The notes: generated from the letters alone by a model not told the origin. Positions 36,400 through 48,974 are shown, counted from the stretch's first letter. The stretch is 64,000 bases of DNA from Ottelia alismoides (GCA_037367405.1 JAZKJV010000086.1:2589001-2653000), one strand, 5' to 3'. Translations and numbers: made by a program.

Positions 36400-38761
36400 T
36401 GAAGGATATTGTGAATCCTTAAGCGCATCACGGAAGCGTGTCGATCGCATCATATGCAGGAGCAACTAGTCGTACTAGATGCAACGGAAATTAAAATTTT
36501 TAACTTAAAGATGAAACCACATGATCACGAGAACACTTCTCAGATCGTTTCATCAAACCACAAAGTACAAGGAATACCTCTTGAAGCGTGGTTGTGATCG
36601 CGAGATCCCAAAGTAGAGATCCTCCTATCTTAAGTCCGACCCACGGAGAATGCGCTTGCGGGCACGATGATGAGTCGCGTCCTTCCCGCAATCCTCTGAC
36701 GAAGATCCAAGCGAAGCAAGATGCTCTCCTCTTCAATATGCAAAGTGGACGGCCACTTGGATATTAAGAGAGAGACCACACGAGAATTAGAGAGAGAGAG
36801 AGAGAGAGTAGTAGTCTTCTACAACTCTAGATGATGTCCCTTGGAAAGGCTACCCTAGCCCTCCTTTTATACTAGTTTAGGATCCAATGGATCTCAATCC
36901 ATGGGACACATGGATCCAAGGGCTATGCTTGGTCCATGATAAATCAATGGCTAGGATTGTTGTTCAATAACAACAATTTAAAATTAATTAATCAAGAGAT
37001 AATATGATAAATGAAGTGGAGTTAACCAACCTCCTAAAAAGGGGGGGGGGGGGGCGTCACCCATGAACAATTCATGGGTGACGCCACCCATGGAGGTGGT
37101 TTTCTCTATTTTAGTTATCATATTATTCCTTAATTAATCACAATAAATATTCACCAAATTAATTCCAAATTAAATTGTGAATATTTCAATCTTGCCATTG
37201 AATATTGTGTGAATCATATTCACAACCCAAACTAGTTAGTAAATTGCATTTCCAATTAATTAACAAATGTGAATCCAATTCACATTATTAATTAACAAAT
37301 GCTATTTACATAAATTCTCTCTCTTATATATGTATATTATAAATCATATTTATAACACACATATATCATGGATAGTGTTATCCACATTCTCTTAATCCTT
37401 GATAATTAAATCTCATTTAATTATCTTAGATAATCATTTTCATAATATGAATCATATTCATATTTAAGCTTGATAATTAAATCACATTTAATCATCAAGT
37501 CCTTGCTTGGATATTTCATCAAAAGAATTATTCTTGAACCCTTTCAAGAATAATGTGCTTTCTCCGCAGATACTTGGAGATAAGGACAGGGCAATTGTAT
37601 TATTCCATGTATAGTGACTTGGATGTTGAGATATTATCTCAAATCCAGATCGAACGAACCTCCCACAGATGCTTGATTAAATCAAGACCGCAAATCCAAT
37701 CTTCTCATTGAATCTGAATCCCATTCAGACCAATGTCCAACACTTGGACTAAGATCGGATTGCTTCTCTACTGAAAGGAGTCACTAAAATCCAGACCTGT
37801 TTCATCACTCCCTCGGAATGGAAGCGTCATGGATATACAATCATTTATGATCACATCACCCTTCAGGTATTCACAATACCTGTACATCCTGCATATTGGA
37901 AGACCCATGATCAACCCGAAGATCAAGATCATTTTTACACTGTCTTCTTCAGGGTTTAATCATTAAGTTTCTCAATCTTGGTCATTGGGATTTGGTATCG
38001 ATCATATGCTTTCCCAAAGCATATATCATACCTTCAAATTCATGTCATGCTTCCAAAGCATGACGACCATGCATGGAATTTGATCGGTCCCAATACCTCA
38101 TGAGTGAGCTCATGTCTTCCGGTTCACAAGTGAACCTGTATGATCCCTTTGAGAGATCATATTGCTCATATACCTTTATATGCACACCAGCTCGCCGGTG
38201 TATAGACCTTGGTTAGGCCATCAACCTATTGGTCTGCCAAATGTACATACTCAGATATATAGCAATATATCTGTCTCCGGTCAGAGGATGCGTGCCTATG
38301 CTGTGACAGCATTCAACATAGGACTTAGGTTATCTCGATCTCGTTAGGTCAACCCATTGACCTAACTAATCTGACACCTCCGAATCACTATTCCCATGCA
38401 GAGGACCTGCATCAAGAGGTCGGTCAGATATCAGCCTATGTGAGAAAGGATTGCCATCTCCTACTCAGGCTGGAGATCTCCACTTGACAATCATTTGACG
38501 GTGTTTGATGAGTCCTCCATCTAACTCCTTAGATATTCATCCAAACACCAGCCTCTATGATTCATTTAATGAAAACAACAGCTGTATGATCATCAAGCTG
38601 GCCATGGTACATAACCCTAATTGTACAGAGGGACCTTATAATGCATTCATTCATATAATTTCAGAAAGGGAGTGAAACATCAATAACTTTTATTGATAAA
38701 CTTAAATATTACAATAACATTTATTGTAAGAATGGTTCGCCCAGGGCTCACAAGTCTAACA
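36400..38761 (-). repeat. 5' LTR of B
   Basis: 2,362 bases, TG...CA, followed on the + strand by GGTCA (38762-38766). Palindromes homologous to those of the A family include CCATGCATGG (38067-38076), GGTTCAC/GTGAACC (38121-38136) and a 9-base stem at 38044-38064. Confidence 0.95.
36864..37085 (-). promoter_or_regulatory. U3 hairpin and TATA box, B 5' LTR
   Basis: Hairpin 37053-37085 with 15-base arms, a G tract of 14 on its left, and minus-strand TATAAAAG at 36871-36864. This copy would drive the element transcript. Confidence 0.7.
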
Positions 38762-38766
38762 GGTCA

Positions 38767-39640
38767 ACCTCACTGACCTTCCCTAGCTTACCAAGAAACC
38801 AGATCTGTCTCCGCACCACGCTTCGTACAGTCCCAGCCCGGACAAGGGTACCATCCTCAGCAGCACCAGCAGCAACGCACTTTCCACTCAGGCCAACAAG
38901 GCCCTCCACCACCGTCCCATCATCATCAGCAGTATCGGAATGGCCAACAGGGCCAGTATAGGAACTCATCCGCGAGTCAACATCAACATAACCATCCCAC
39001 TAGTGAATTGGAGTCCCTCACCTTGGCGATCCAGACCCTGACTGATAGGGTCCAACAAATCCATAATGACTATCCGGATATGAGAACCGATCTGAATCGT
39101 GTCTCTCGTACCCAGGACCGACAGATGGTGCCAAAGATTCCACATCCCGCTCAGGTTCAGGCCAAACCAAATAGCTTGAATCAAGGCCAGAACTGACCAC
39201 GAGATCAGGTATACTATTCAGATAATTCTTTATCTGAACATGAGTTCCTTTCGTACGATAATGTCAATCATATGTCCCTCAGTAGCGGAAGGATCGTGAT
39301 CGTACCTGATCGAGCACGGGCACAAGAGGAAGAAGCCGCCAAGTCTCTACCCGAGGAGAACTTGGAGGCAGAGGAGCAACACCACCACCACCACCGACAG
39401 AAGAAGAGGACTTCTAAGTCCTCAAAGAAGCAGGAGAACCTCACCAATAGTGAGTCCAGCGAGACCGATAAAGAGCCCGCACCTCCATCTAAGGAGGATG
39501 TCCCAGCTGTCGCGGAGAATGCATCACCGATTTTGCTGCAAATTTTTTTTCCGTCATTATTAGAGTCAGAGTCCAAGTCAGTCGCAGTTTCAGAGTCATG
39601 TACAGAACTCAATACCTAGTTTGAATGAAAATCTTTTAGT
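38767..39640 (+). pseudogene. Athila-like gag pseudogene (H), C-terminal part
   Basis: Continues H gag after B. It starts with a Gln/Pro/His-rich low-complexity stretch (about 38830-39000), like the same part of D gag. Then come SELESLTLAIQTLTDRVQQ (39005 on) and KPNSL (compare NPNSL in D gag). A TGA follows at about 39194-39196. A charged stretch (39272-39619) holds a run of five His, many Lys/Arg, then Glu/Ser-rich sequence. No zinc knuckle is seen. Reading frames change several times. Confidence 0.7.
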
Positions 39641-40330
39641 TATGGAATCTGAGTTGGCATCAATAATCCCTTTCCCCGGAGCTCTTAAGGGTAGAAAGAA
39701 GAACACCAAAAAATACAAAAAGATGACCCTGAGATAGCAGAGTTTTGCAATAAACACATCAAGGTCACAATCCCTTTCGACAAGTATGTGGAGATGACAC
39801 CTGCATTTCAGAAATACCCTATGGTGAGATGCATACCTACTAGGGTCAGCATGAAGATCAAAAGTCGTGACGAGAAACACGTTCTGTCGGTAGCCACTGC
39901 TTGCACAATAAAGAATCTGATTCCGAGGAAATGAAGAGACATGGGTGCACATTATGTGGTGAGTTAGTCGATGACATTGCGTTTGCACACACTCTCCTTG
40001 ACAACGGATCCTCAGTTATCTTAATGCTTACAACCCTCTATGAGCGACTTAATCTCGGACCTCTTAGGAAATCTAGACCCTTCCTTCAGTTTGAGATAAA
40101 TCAACTAAGAGGTCCCAAGGAGAATTAAGGAACGTTGTCATTAAAGTCGAGGATCAGGAGTACATGGTGGACTTTATCGTCCTTGACATGGAGACCCCTC
40201 GCAATTAGAGAGATTCCTGGATCATACTAGGAAGGCCCTTCCTCAGAACAACAGGGGCCTTATTCGATTGTAAGATTGGGAAAATCCAATTCCAAACTCT
40301 AGGCGGAGACTAGGAACTTGAAATGAAGCA
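39641..40330 (+). pseudogene. Athila-like aspartic protease pseudogene (H)
   Basis: The readable core is LLDNGSSVILM at about 39991-40023, where DNGSS stands for the retroviral D-S/T-G-type active site (Athila elements often have DLGAS). The stretches FIVLDMETP (near 40170) and SWIILGRPFLRTTGALFDCKIG (about 40215-40275, with frame breaks before it) complete the protease fold. Stops and at least one frameshift, near 40125, separate them. Confidence 0.75.
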
Positions 40331-40550
40331 GACCAGATGGCAGAGATTGGATTCAGAATCCAACATCGAGTACTCTTCATTTGAGGCAGATTGCATTCAT
40401 GTAGACAACGTTGGACCATGGAGACAAAACCCAGCCAACGCCGTCGAGTCCCTCTCCTCAAGAAAAGATCTTGTGCATGAATCAGTTTGTGAGGTCCTTA
40501 GAAATGAGTACAACACAGAATATGCACCCCCTACATCTTCGATGACTTAA

Positions 40551-40958
40551 AGGCCCAGCTAGGCCTATCAGTCCTTCCCTCATTAGGACAATCAGAAGAT
40601 GACGATGAGAAGTCAGGCGTGGTTATGGCCGATTGCTTGAAGACCTTTGACGATCCGACTCCAGAGCCAAATGAATTGGTGGCAACAACTTCAAGGACAG
40701 ATCCAGCCACTGCCAGCACAAATCCAGATTCGATTGAGCCAGACTTCCTTGATGATCACACATTACCTGAGCTCAAACCTTTACCCACAACACTTAAGTA
40801 TGCCTTCTTTGCGGGACAAGCAAAGAAGTATCCGATCATCATCAGCTCATAATTGACCGAGGAGCAAGAATCTCGCTTGCTAGATATCCTACAGAAAAAC
40901 CGCAAGGCGACATGTTGGAGCATCTCCGATCTCCACGGGATAAATCCCGCTCCGTGTT
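40551..40958 (+). pseudogene. Athila-like RT N-terminal region (H)
   Basis: Contains ELKPLPTTLKYAFF (near 40770) and PIIISS followed by a TAA, then LTEEQESRLLDILQKN and ISDLHGINPAPC, the conserved lead-in to Athila RT. C is inserted after GTGTT (40954-40958). Joining 40958 to 52101 restores the reading frame into the next RT motif. Confidence 0.85.
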
Positions 40959-43900
40959 TGTGAAATCCCGTATTTTCTTTTTCCTAAAATCTGGAGTATT
41001 TTTGCCATCGAAAAAAATTCAAATAATCACACCATTATGCAGATCTCATCGAGATCTTTCCAACGAGTCCAAGAACACCCAATTCTGACATTCCTAGCTC
41101 AAGTTATCGATGTTTAAAGTATAATAGTTGGGACCCATATATGGATCCGAACCATATCCGAAATTGCAGCCATTATCACCTCTCCCTCTATAAATAGGAT
41201 GTGATAGGCTACTCTCTCAAAGCCCTAGCCACCACCATCCTTCCCTCTCTTTGGAGCACCACCACCTTGATCGATTTTATCGTCGGAGGGCCGACGTCGA
41301 CGTCGGAGAAGGAGCTCCGATCGAAGATCCGCGACCACCATCACGTAGGAAAGCTCGAGGTCACCTTCGCACACGCATTCGCGCTACAATCGAGAGACGG
41401 AAATATCATTTCCGTGTGAGAGGAGATCCCGAGGGAACATCCTCGGAGGTAACGATGTTATACCCTCCTCTTGCTGTTGGTTTCATATGATTTTTGATCC
41501 TATGTCTAGAACATGCTTAGAGCCTTGATTTTTCTTATGATACAACTCATACATGGTTAACAAAGTTTTGCTCGCCTTGCTATTGGTTTCACAATCTGAG
41601 TTAGGTGTCAATATCAGAATTTTATTTGGTACCCTTCGACCTTGATTTTGTTTAGTGGGTGAACAGTGGTCTGGAAATTTATGTACCCTTCCCCAACGAT
41701 GAGGTTTCCTTTTTACCTTAAATTATTTTATAGCTTACGGTGATGTTCTACGCAACATAAGTAGAATAAAATTAGATAGATATGTAGTGACAATAACCAT
41801 AATATTAATACGACTCTTCAAATGATTTCCTTTCGTTCGATGCTATGAATCTGTTCTTCATCCATTCATAGTAGGCTAGATGTATCCATAGGAGATAATC
41901 CTCCATTCATGGAGCTAATGCCGTTAGATATTATATAAAAAAACAAAGCATTAAACGACCTGCCCTCCACTAAACTCTTTTAATTTGTGCATGAGCCCCT
42001 TTTAATTTTGTGCATGTAACGTGTGCATGAGTCCATAATCCCCTATCAACATTTCCATTATTAATTACACACACGTCTATAATTGATAACCAATTTATTA
42101 TGTGGTATTGCTTGGCAACGAAACTGTTGTTGGTTGTTTATCATCCATAACGCATTCAACAGTGATATCCCATGACTCACTTGCAGTATGCTTTAAAAAA
42201 AGTCGATTATCATTAGAGAATGTTATCATTAAATCTCTGAGTTTAGGAAGTTGGTCATTAATATGCTTTATCATATACCATTTACGTCCAATTAAGGTGT
42301 ACTTAAATCTGATACTAAATCCAACGTATTGCGATAACATACTTGGGATTTACCTTACAATAATATGAGTAGTGATAAGTAAGATGCCATATTTTGGATA
42401 GTCTCCCTTTTATATAGCCACTTGCTAGAACATGAACGTAAAGGATAATACATGTTACATCTTTATCTATCAGTACCAGTAGATGATATAGTTTATGAAA
42501 ATTGAGGTTGCATAATCATTTGCTTGGCTCTATAAGAATAATACGAGATTATTTTCATTAGCATGATCTTGTCAAAAATGCGAAAGAAGATAATAAATAA
42601 AAGTGAAAAGATCAGATATTTTTGTCAACCATTAAAAATATCCTTGTTAGGATTATCATTGAAGTCACACTAAGAATATAAACCATGAGCTAGAGATTTG
42701 CACGTACCAATCAATAATTTCATTATTACGGGGAAGCTCTCATGGATTAAATCATTTTTTTCTTATGAAGCTAGTAAAAAGTGTGAGAGACAATACCTAA
42801 TGGCTAACGTTAGTACACTTATCCTTGTTCTACGGTTAAGGTTGAGTCAACACAATGATCCTCAGTTTAAGTGCAAATTTCTAATGTACTATCGGTGTTG
42901 TTTATATTAGTGGTAACCGGATAGACGCAGTAGGAGTCTCAAGGGATTGGGCATGCACCCTTGGGTTTCGGTTAGATGCCATGAAGGTCGTGACCCCAAC
43001 GGATGAGTTGGATGACACGTTGCACCTAGCAGCCCGGTAGCATCCGGAGTCGCTCGACGGAGTAGGCAGGTGACATGGTTGGCGTTCTTGGTTTCGCACT
43101 TATACACGATATTAAGACTTGAATTAAAATTTGATGTGGCCGCATCGAATTTTACTTCGAGTATTGTATTGTGAGAGGTGTTCCGGGATGTGGTTTGAAG
43201 TTGGAGATATGGGGTTGTAAATCTTTTCATATCTGATCAAGAAGAGATCCTTGGGAGTTACTCAAGAGAAATATCAAGTTCCCGCGCAGCGGAGGCCTGC
43301 GAGTCGTGTACTTGCATGTGCTAAAATAATACGAGTAATGATTAATGATCGGATCCTTGAATATATAATTGTATGCCATTGTGGACATTAACCAGCTTGT
43401 AGAAATATCAAGAATAATGTGGTAGTACTTAATGATTATTTTTATAAATAAATAGAATCGATGTCATCTAATGGAAATTAAAATGCCTTGGTGTTCTTTC
43501 TAAGTTTTACAATATATGCATATGCCATTAAATAAAGTCGAGTATGCATTCTTTTCTTACCCTTATGTTAGTCATTATAGTGTTTATCTCGTTACTGGGC
43601 AATTGCTCATAATGTTACCCTCGTATGAATCCAACATGTGTACCTGAGCAGCAACCGCCACAATAGCGATCTTTTGAAGAGATCGGACCTCCTACGTCAT
43701 ACTTGCACCAAGCGGGGTGCGTTCTACTTAGAGTAACTTATTTACTTCCGCATTATTTATGTTATTGTTGAGAGGTTTGTAATGAGATATTGGAGAACTT
43801 TTTCTACAGGTTTATAGTTATGTGATGTATCTCATTCTATGGACATGGACTTGATGATCATTATCAATGAGAATGGATGTTGCATTTTCTCTCTATTTTA

Positions 43901-44051
43901 TACTATTCTCCTGTTGTTATTTATATTTCAAATGTTCATCTATTGTGCATAAGATGGTTTGCTGAGTATCACAGATCATGGGCATATTTGGACCGTAGGT
44001 CCGACACTCCCGTCTCGTCGGTTTTGGTAGCCGGAGGGGCGGGGCGTCACA
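40959..44051 (+). repeat. 5' LTR of C
   Basis: 3,093 bases, starting TGTGAAATCCCG and ending GGCGTCACA. Small ORFs inside it are duplicated in the other LTR only because the LTRs are copies, and they look like no known protein. Confidence 0.93.
41189..41196 (+). promoter_or_regulatory. TATA box, C 5' LTR
   Basis: TATAAATA in CTCTCCCTCTATAAATAGG, conserved in the other LTR at 49204-49211. Confidence 0.65.
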
Positions 44052-44053
44052 TA

Positions 44054-44066
44054 TGGTATCAGAGCC
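44054..44066 (+). promoter_or_regulatory. C primer binding site, tRNA-iMet
   Basis: TGGTATCAGAGCC two bases after the LTR, the usual primer site of Tekay-type chromoviruses. Confidence 0.93.
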
Positions 44067-44239
44067 CAATACTCCATTCCCTCTTCTGCATATTAGAATG
44101 ATAACAGTATTTGAACTATACATATAGCGACAAAGTCCTCTGACTTTGGCATTAGTTAAGGAGAATAATTCAAGTCCTCTTTAAAGTGTCCATTGTATCT
44201 CTAATAAAAAATCTAATATAATGATTCTCGCAGGGAATC

Positions 44240-45330
44240 ATGCCGCCTCGTGTTGATCCTGATGTTGCACAACAGTTGGCCTTACTAGTTCAAGCCGTAC
44301 AGGGTATACAACAACGTCAGGAGGTATTGGAGCAAAAGCTCCTTCAGTAGGATGACTCCTCATATCAGCCCTCTCGTGAGGAGGAGGACAGTGTTCACCC
44401 TTCGGTGTCTCTGGACCCGGAAGGATCAGAGGACCTAGAGGCGTTACAAAAACATCAGACGATCTACGCAACATATCAGAGGTCTAAGGTGCCACAATTC
44501 TTTGGCACCGGCACGCCAGATGAGACTGAGCTTTGGATGGATCATGTATCTAAAGTGTTGAGGATGATTCATGCTCTTGAAGAGTCTTGGATACATTTGT
44601 GGAGTTTTCATTAGCAGGTTATGCTGAGCGTTGGTGGTACGCCACCAAGGAACATCTGGAGGATCCCATAACGTGGAAAATATTTCTTGACGAGTTCCGT
44701 AGCCAGTTCTACCCCGATCACTGGGTCGAGGATCAGAGGAGGTTGTTTGCCGAGCTAAAGCAAGGATCAATGACGACCCAATAATATCCCATTCACTACA
44801 CTGAACTCTCCCGCCATTCACCAGCAACCACTCTTTCCTGAGGAGAATTTACAAAAATTTATTCGGGGATTGCGTGACGATGTGTAACACCAGCTGTCTA
44901 CCTTGGATTTCACCTCCATCAAAGGAGGTAGCTGCTAAGGTTACCAAGATGGAGGCAACTCATAGTTGACTTCAGGGGGATCCATCACATTTCCAGCCAC
45001 CTCAGTCCGAGAGATCTGCTCGCCGAGATTTCTACAGAGCTCGTAGAGAGCGTCGTTTCCACCCAGTGGCTACTACTCATACCATTAGCAGATTTGCCCC
45101 TACACCTACTTTGGGGCAGGGCTTGGCGAGTCGTGGTACTACATCATTCCGCTCTTCGACATACTCGCGGGGTCACAAGACAGGAGGTACTAGCCTCGTC
45201 TCGGGAGGCTCCTTTTCTCAACCAAGAGATCGTAGGTGTTTCCACTGCCAACAACCGGGCCATTTCAAGGCCAAGTGTCCCTTACTTGCCAGCAGCTCAG
45301 GCAGTCTTCAACCAAAGTGTATGACCAACT
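44240..45330 (+). pseudogene. C gag pseudogene
   Basis: Starts at an ATG (44240) encoding MPPRVDPDVAQQLALLVQAVQ. A TAG lies at about 44348-44350. The frame resumes through KVPQFFGTGTPDETELWMD, the start of the Ty3 gag domain. After a frameshift near 44590 come AERWWYATKEHL and FLDEFRSQFYPDHW (to 44784, TAA). A further broken stretch leads to the CCHC zinc knuckle CFHCQQPGHFKAKC at 45237-45278. Confidence 0.88.
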
Positions 45331-45348
45331 TCTCACCTGCACAATCAC

Positions 45349-45851
45349 ATGGATCAACTTCTCGTCATGGAGGTCGAGGCTTTCAACGTCCTCCACCCAC
45401 GACCAACCTTCAGTGTTGCAGGTTCTAATGCCCCATCACACCCGCAGGGACAATTGAATGCAATCACACAGGAGCAGGTCCGCATCTCAGGAGTTGTAGT
45501 GCGAGGTATGATTTCAGTGTATGGTACATCTTTACATGCTTTATTTGATTCGGGAGCTACGCACTCCTTTCTAGCACATCGATTAGTGCCCAAGTTAGAT
45601 AAAGAGCCAGTCTGTGTTCCATCTTCTTACTACATCAAGGCCCAGGGGGCCAATTATTCATAGTGCGACAAGCAGTGGAGAGTGTAGCAGTGCAGATCGG
45701 CGGGCACATATTGCCCGCATATCTTTTACTCATTCGGTTAGAAGATTTTGATGTCATCTTAGGTATGGATTGGCTCGAGCAATATCACGCATGCCTTGAT
45801 TTCTTTGAGAAGACGATAGTGTTCCGTCTCCCAGGCATACCTACCTTTTAG
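45349..45851 (+). pseudogene. C aspartic protease pseudogene
   Basis: LHALFDSGATHSFLAH (about 45532-45580) is the protease active-site motif DSGAT. A TAG at 45661-45663 and a frame change lead to 45663-45851 with VILGMDWLEQYHACLDF, the second conserved protease motif. Confidence 0.9.
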
Positions 45852-45881
45852 TTTGATGGACGTACCTTAGATAGATAGGTC

Positions 45882-47280
45882 TTGTATGTATCGGCATTGA
45901 AGGCCCAATACATGCTCGATCAGGGCTGCATTAGTTTTCTCGCTCATGTTGTGGAGTTACCCGTCGAAGATCGTATGATTGAAGACGTCAAAATTGTACG
46001 AGATTTTCCTGATGTATTCCCAGAGGAATTACCTGGACTACCGCTAGAAAGGGGGATCGAGTTCGAGATTACTTTGATACCCGACACGCAACCGATCTCC
46101 ATTCCTCCATACAGAATGGCACATGCCGAACTCAGGGAGCTCAAAGTACAACTGCAGGAGTTATTGGAAAAGGGATTTATACGTCCCAGTACATCACCTT
46201 GGGGAGCACCGGTCCTCTTCATAAAAAAAAAGAGGATGGGTCTATGCGCTTGTGCGTCGATTACAGACAATTGAATAAAAGGACGGTAAAGAACCGTTAC
46301 CCACTTCCACGAATAGATGATCTTTTCGATCAGTTGCAAGGTGTAGCGTTATTCTCAAAGATTGACCTACGATCGGGTTATCATCAATTGAGAATTAAGG
46401 ACACAGATGTTCTTAAATCTGCTTTTCACACCAGATACAACCACTATGAGTTTGTGGTTATACCGTTCATGGACATGATGAACAGAATTTTCCGTCCATA
46501 CTTAGATCTCTTTGTGGTAGTGTTCATTGATGATATCTTGATCTACTCACGTGATGAGCATGAGCATGAGCAGCATCTGCATATTATTCTTGAGACACTC
46601 AGAGAACACAAGTTGTATGGAAAATACAACAAGTGTGAATTTTGGCTTATCGAAGTAGCTTTCCTCAGTCATGTAATTTCTGGAGCAGGTGTGGCAGTTG
46701 ATCCAGCCAAGATAGAGGCAGTCATGTCCTGGGAGCAGCCCAAGACAGTTACCGAGATACACAGCTTCTTAGGCCTCACTGGCTACTATAGACATTTTGT
46801 TAGAGGCTTCTCGCAGCTAGCTCTACCACTTACTCGTCTGGCACAGAAAGATGTCCCTTTCATTTGGAGCGACAAGTGCGAGCTGAGCTTTCGTACGTTG
46901 AAAGAAAGATTGACTAGTGCTCCGATTCTCACCCTTCCTTCAAGCCCCTTAGACTTTACGGTGTATATCTATTCATCAAAGGAGGGTTTAGGAGCAGTGT
47001 TGATGCAACGTGGTCATGTCGTAGCATATGCATAACGATAACTAAAGAACCATGAACGGAACTACCCTACTCATGACTTGGAGTTGGCAGTGATAGTCTT
47101 CGCGTTTAAGATATGGCATCACTATTTATATGGGGCCATCAAGAGCCTCAAATATATCTTTTGACCAGAGAGAGTTGAATATGAGGCAAAAACGATGGAT
47201 GGAACTGTTGAAAGATTATGACTGCACTATCTCTTACCATTCGAGTAAGGGAAATGTAGTGGCTGATGCTTTTAAGTGAA
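45882..47280 (+). pseudogene. C reverse transcriptase-RNase H pseudogene
   Basis: 45882-46274 encodes the RT start ([23 protein letters not shown]-like region, [19 protein letters not shown]). A frameshift near 46230 moves to 46199-47035 with [36 protein letters not shown] and catalytic FIDD in [10 protein letters not shown] (about 46522-46551). Between HYEFVVIPF and MDMMNR the roughly 10-residue FGLTNAPAAF-like block of this lineage is missing, without a frame change. RNase H begins near 46960 and continues with stops (TAA at about 47033) to KGNVVADAFK near 47275. Confidence 0.93.
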
Positions 47281-47449
47281 GAGCACATACCGAGGGCACC
47301 GCAATATGGTTACAGACTTGGGATATGCTCACAACACTTAGTGAGTGGCACCCCTTTGATAGTACTGCAGACACTGTAACTGTACCTGCCAAGTATAGTG
47401 GACTATGGGATAGGATTGTGCATGGTCAGCAAACAGATCAAAAATTAAA

Positions 47450-48840
47450 GACTTATTCTATCGATGCCTGAAGGAGGAGTTTGATGGATTCAGAGTCTGT
47501 GAGTCCATCTTATGGAAGGGGGATCGTGTTTGTATCCCTGATGATGGTGAGTTAAGGAGAGACATCCTAGATGAGGCTCACTGTTCTAGATTATCTATCC
47601 ATCCAGGGAGCACCAAGATGTATAGAGACCTCCGTCAACACTTAGGGTGGGAGGGGATGAAGAGAGATGTTGCAGAACATGTTAGTCGTTGCCTTACGTG
47701 CCAATTGGTGAAGGCAGAGCACAAGCATCCTCCTAGCTTATTACAGTCACTTCCTATTCCGTTGTGGAAATGGGAGAGTATCTCTATGGACTTCGTGACA
47801 TCCTTACCTCGTACAGTAGGTGGATATGATGCTATTTGGGTTATTGTAGACATGTTGACTAATCTGCACATTTTATTCCCGTGAACATGACATGCACTCC
47901 GGTGGATCTGGCCAAACTATATATTCAACATGTTATTTGCTTGCATGGGATTCCCAAGGAGGTTGTATCTGATAGGGACTCTCGTTTCACGTCACATTAT
48001 TGGGGAGAATTCATGAAGGCCCTAAAAACTGAACTGTGTCTTAGTTCAGTATATCATCCGTAGACGGATGGACAATCAGAGAGGACAATTCAGACTCTTG
48101 AGGACCTGCTCAGAGCATGTGCTATTGAGTGGCGAGGATCTTGGAAGGATCACCTTCCTTTAGTGGAGTTCACTTATAAACAACAGCTACCATGCTAGTA
48201 TTGTCATGGCACCTTTCGAGGCATTGTATGGGCGAAGATGCACTACTCTCTTGTGTTGGCAGAAGTAGGTGACAAGGGTATTTATTCCACTTAGATAATC
48301 GAGGACACAACAAGAGCCGTGGAAATGACTAGGAAGAAATTATTGACCGCACAGAGCCATAAGAAGAGTTATGCTGATCAGAGACGTCGTGATCTTGAAT
48401 TTGATGCCGGAGACTTTGTATTCTTAAAAGTATCTCCAATGAGAGGTATTCAAAGATTTGGTGTCAAGGGAAAGTTGGCACCACGGTTCGTTGGCCCTTT
48501 CGAGATTTTATCTCGCATTGGGAAGGTAGCATACCGAGTAGTACTCCCCCCTCACTTGACAGGCGTGCATGATGTATTCCATGTGTCAAACCTCCGGAAG
48601 TATATTCGAGACCCTCGACATGTGATTAGCTATGAGGACCTCGTGGTTGAACCAAATTTGTCTTTTCCAGAGGCACTTGTGCAGATTTTAGACCGGGCAG
48701 TCAAGAGGTTACGACGGAAAGACATCCCTTTGGTTAAGGTATTGTGGTAAAGTCAGAATGTTGAGGAGGCCACATGGGAGCCTGAGACAGATATGCCACA
48801 GAAATACCCCTATCTTTTTGGAGGTATGTTCATGAGACCC
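47450..48840 (+). pseudogene. C integrase with C-terminal chromodomain, pseudogene
   Basis: Zinc-binding H...H...C..C region at about 47577-47703 (HCSRLSIHPG, then RCLTCQ). The core starts with MDFVTSLPRT (first Asp). A TGA lies near 47881. VSDRDSRFTSHYW near 47965-48003 holds the second Asp, and [16 protein letters not shown] near 48062-48110 holds the Glu, directly after a TAG (48061-48063). 48319-48750 encodes the GPY/F-type region (KLAPRFVGPFEILSRIG, HDVFHVSNLRKY). The chromodomain ends as VKVLW, a TAA, then NVEEATWEPE. Chromodomains direct Ty3 integration to histone-marked chromatin. Confidence 0.92.
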
Positions 48841-48854
48841 TATTTCAATCCTCT

Positions 48855-48974
48855 TTAAGATTTTTATAGGTTTCGTTCTCTTTAAGATTTTTATGCCTGA
48901 ATATACACCACATTTGAAACCTATACGTTAAATCTTACGTCTCGAGGACGAGACTTCCTTTAAGATTTTTATGA
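48855..48974 (+). promoter_or_regulatory. C 3' untranslated region with stem-loop and threefold repeat before the LTR
   Basis: Stem GTCTCG (48939-48944) with CGAGAC (48949-48954) and loop AGGA, a layout like the Athila stem-loop at 587-604. The word CTTTAAGATTTTTAT occurs three times (near 48853, 48879 and 48958), the last just before the LTR. A G-rich polypurine tract, which is expected here, is not visible. Confidence 0.6.

Larger units (their letters stand above)
28299..38761 (-). mobile_element. B: nearly intact Ty1/copia element on the minus strand
   Basis: 10.46 kb element with TSD GGTCA (28294-28298 and 38762-38766). In element orientation the 5' LTR is 36400-38761, the PBS 36397-36385, the leader to 34595, gag-pol 34594-30674, the PPT 30673-30659 and the 3' LTR 30658-28299. 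LTR differences are few, so insertion was recent. It is related to A1/A2 but a distinct subfamily (LTR start TGTTAGACTTG). Gag-pol is one frame of about 1,305 codons with only two stops. The gag type suggests a Tork/Angela-like clade, tentatively. Confidence 0.95.

Noticed and set aside
41201..41419. 72-codon ORF downstream of the TATA box in both C LTRs (also 49216-49434)
   Set aside because: Duplicated with the LTR; no recognisable product. It could be a leader uORF but nothing supports it.
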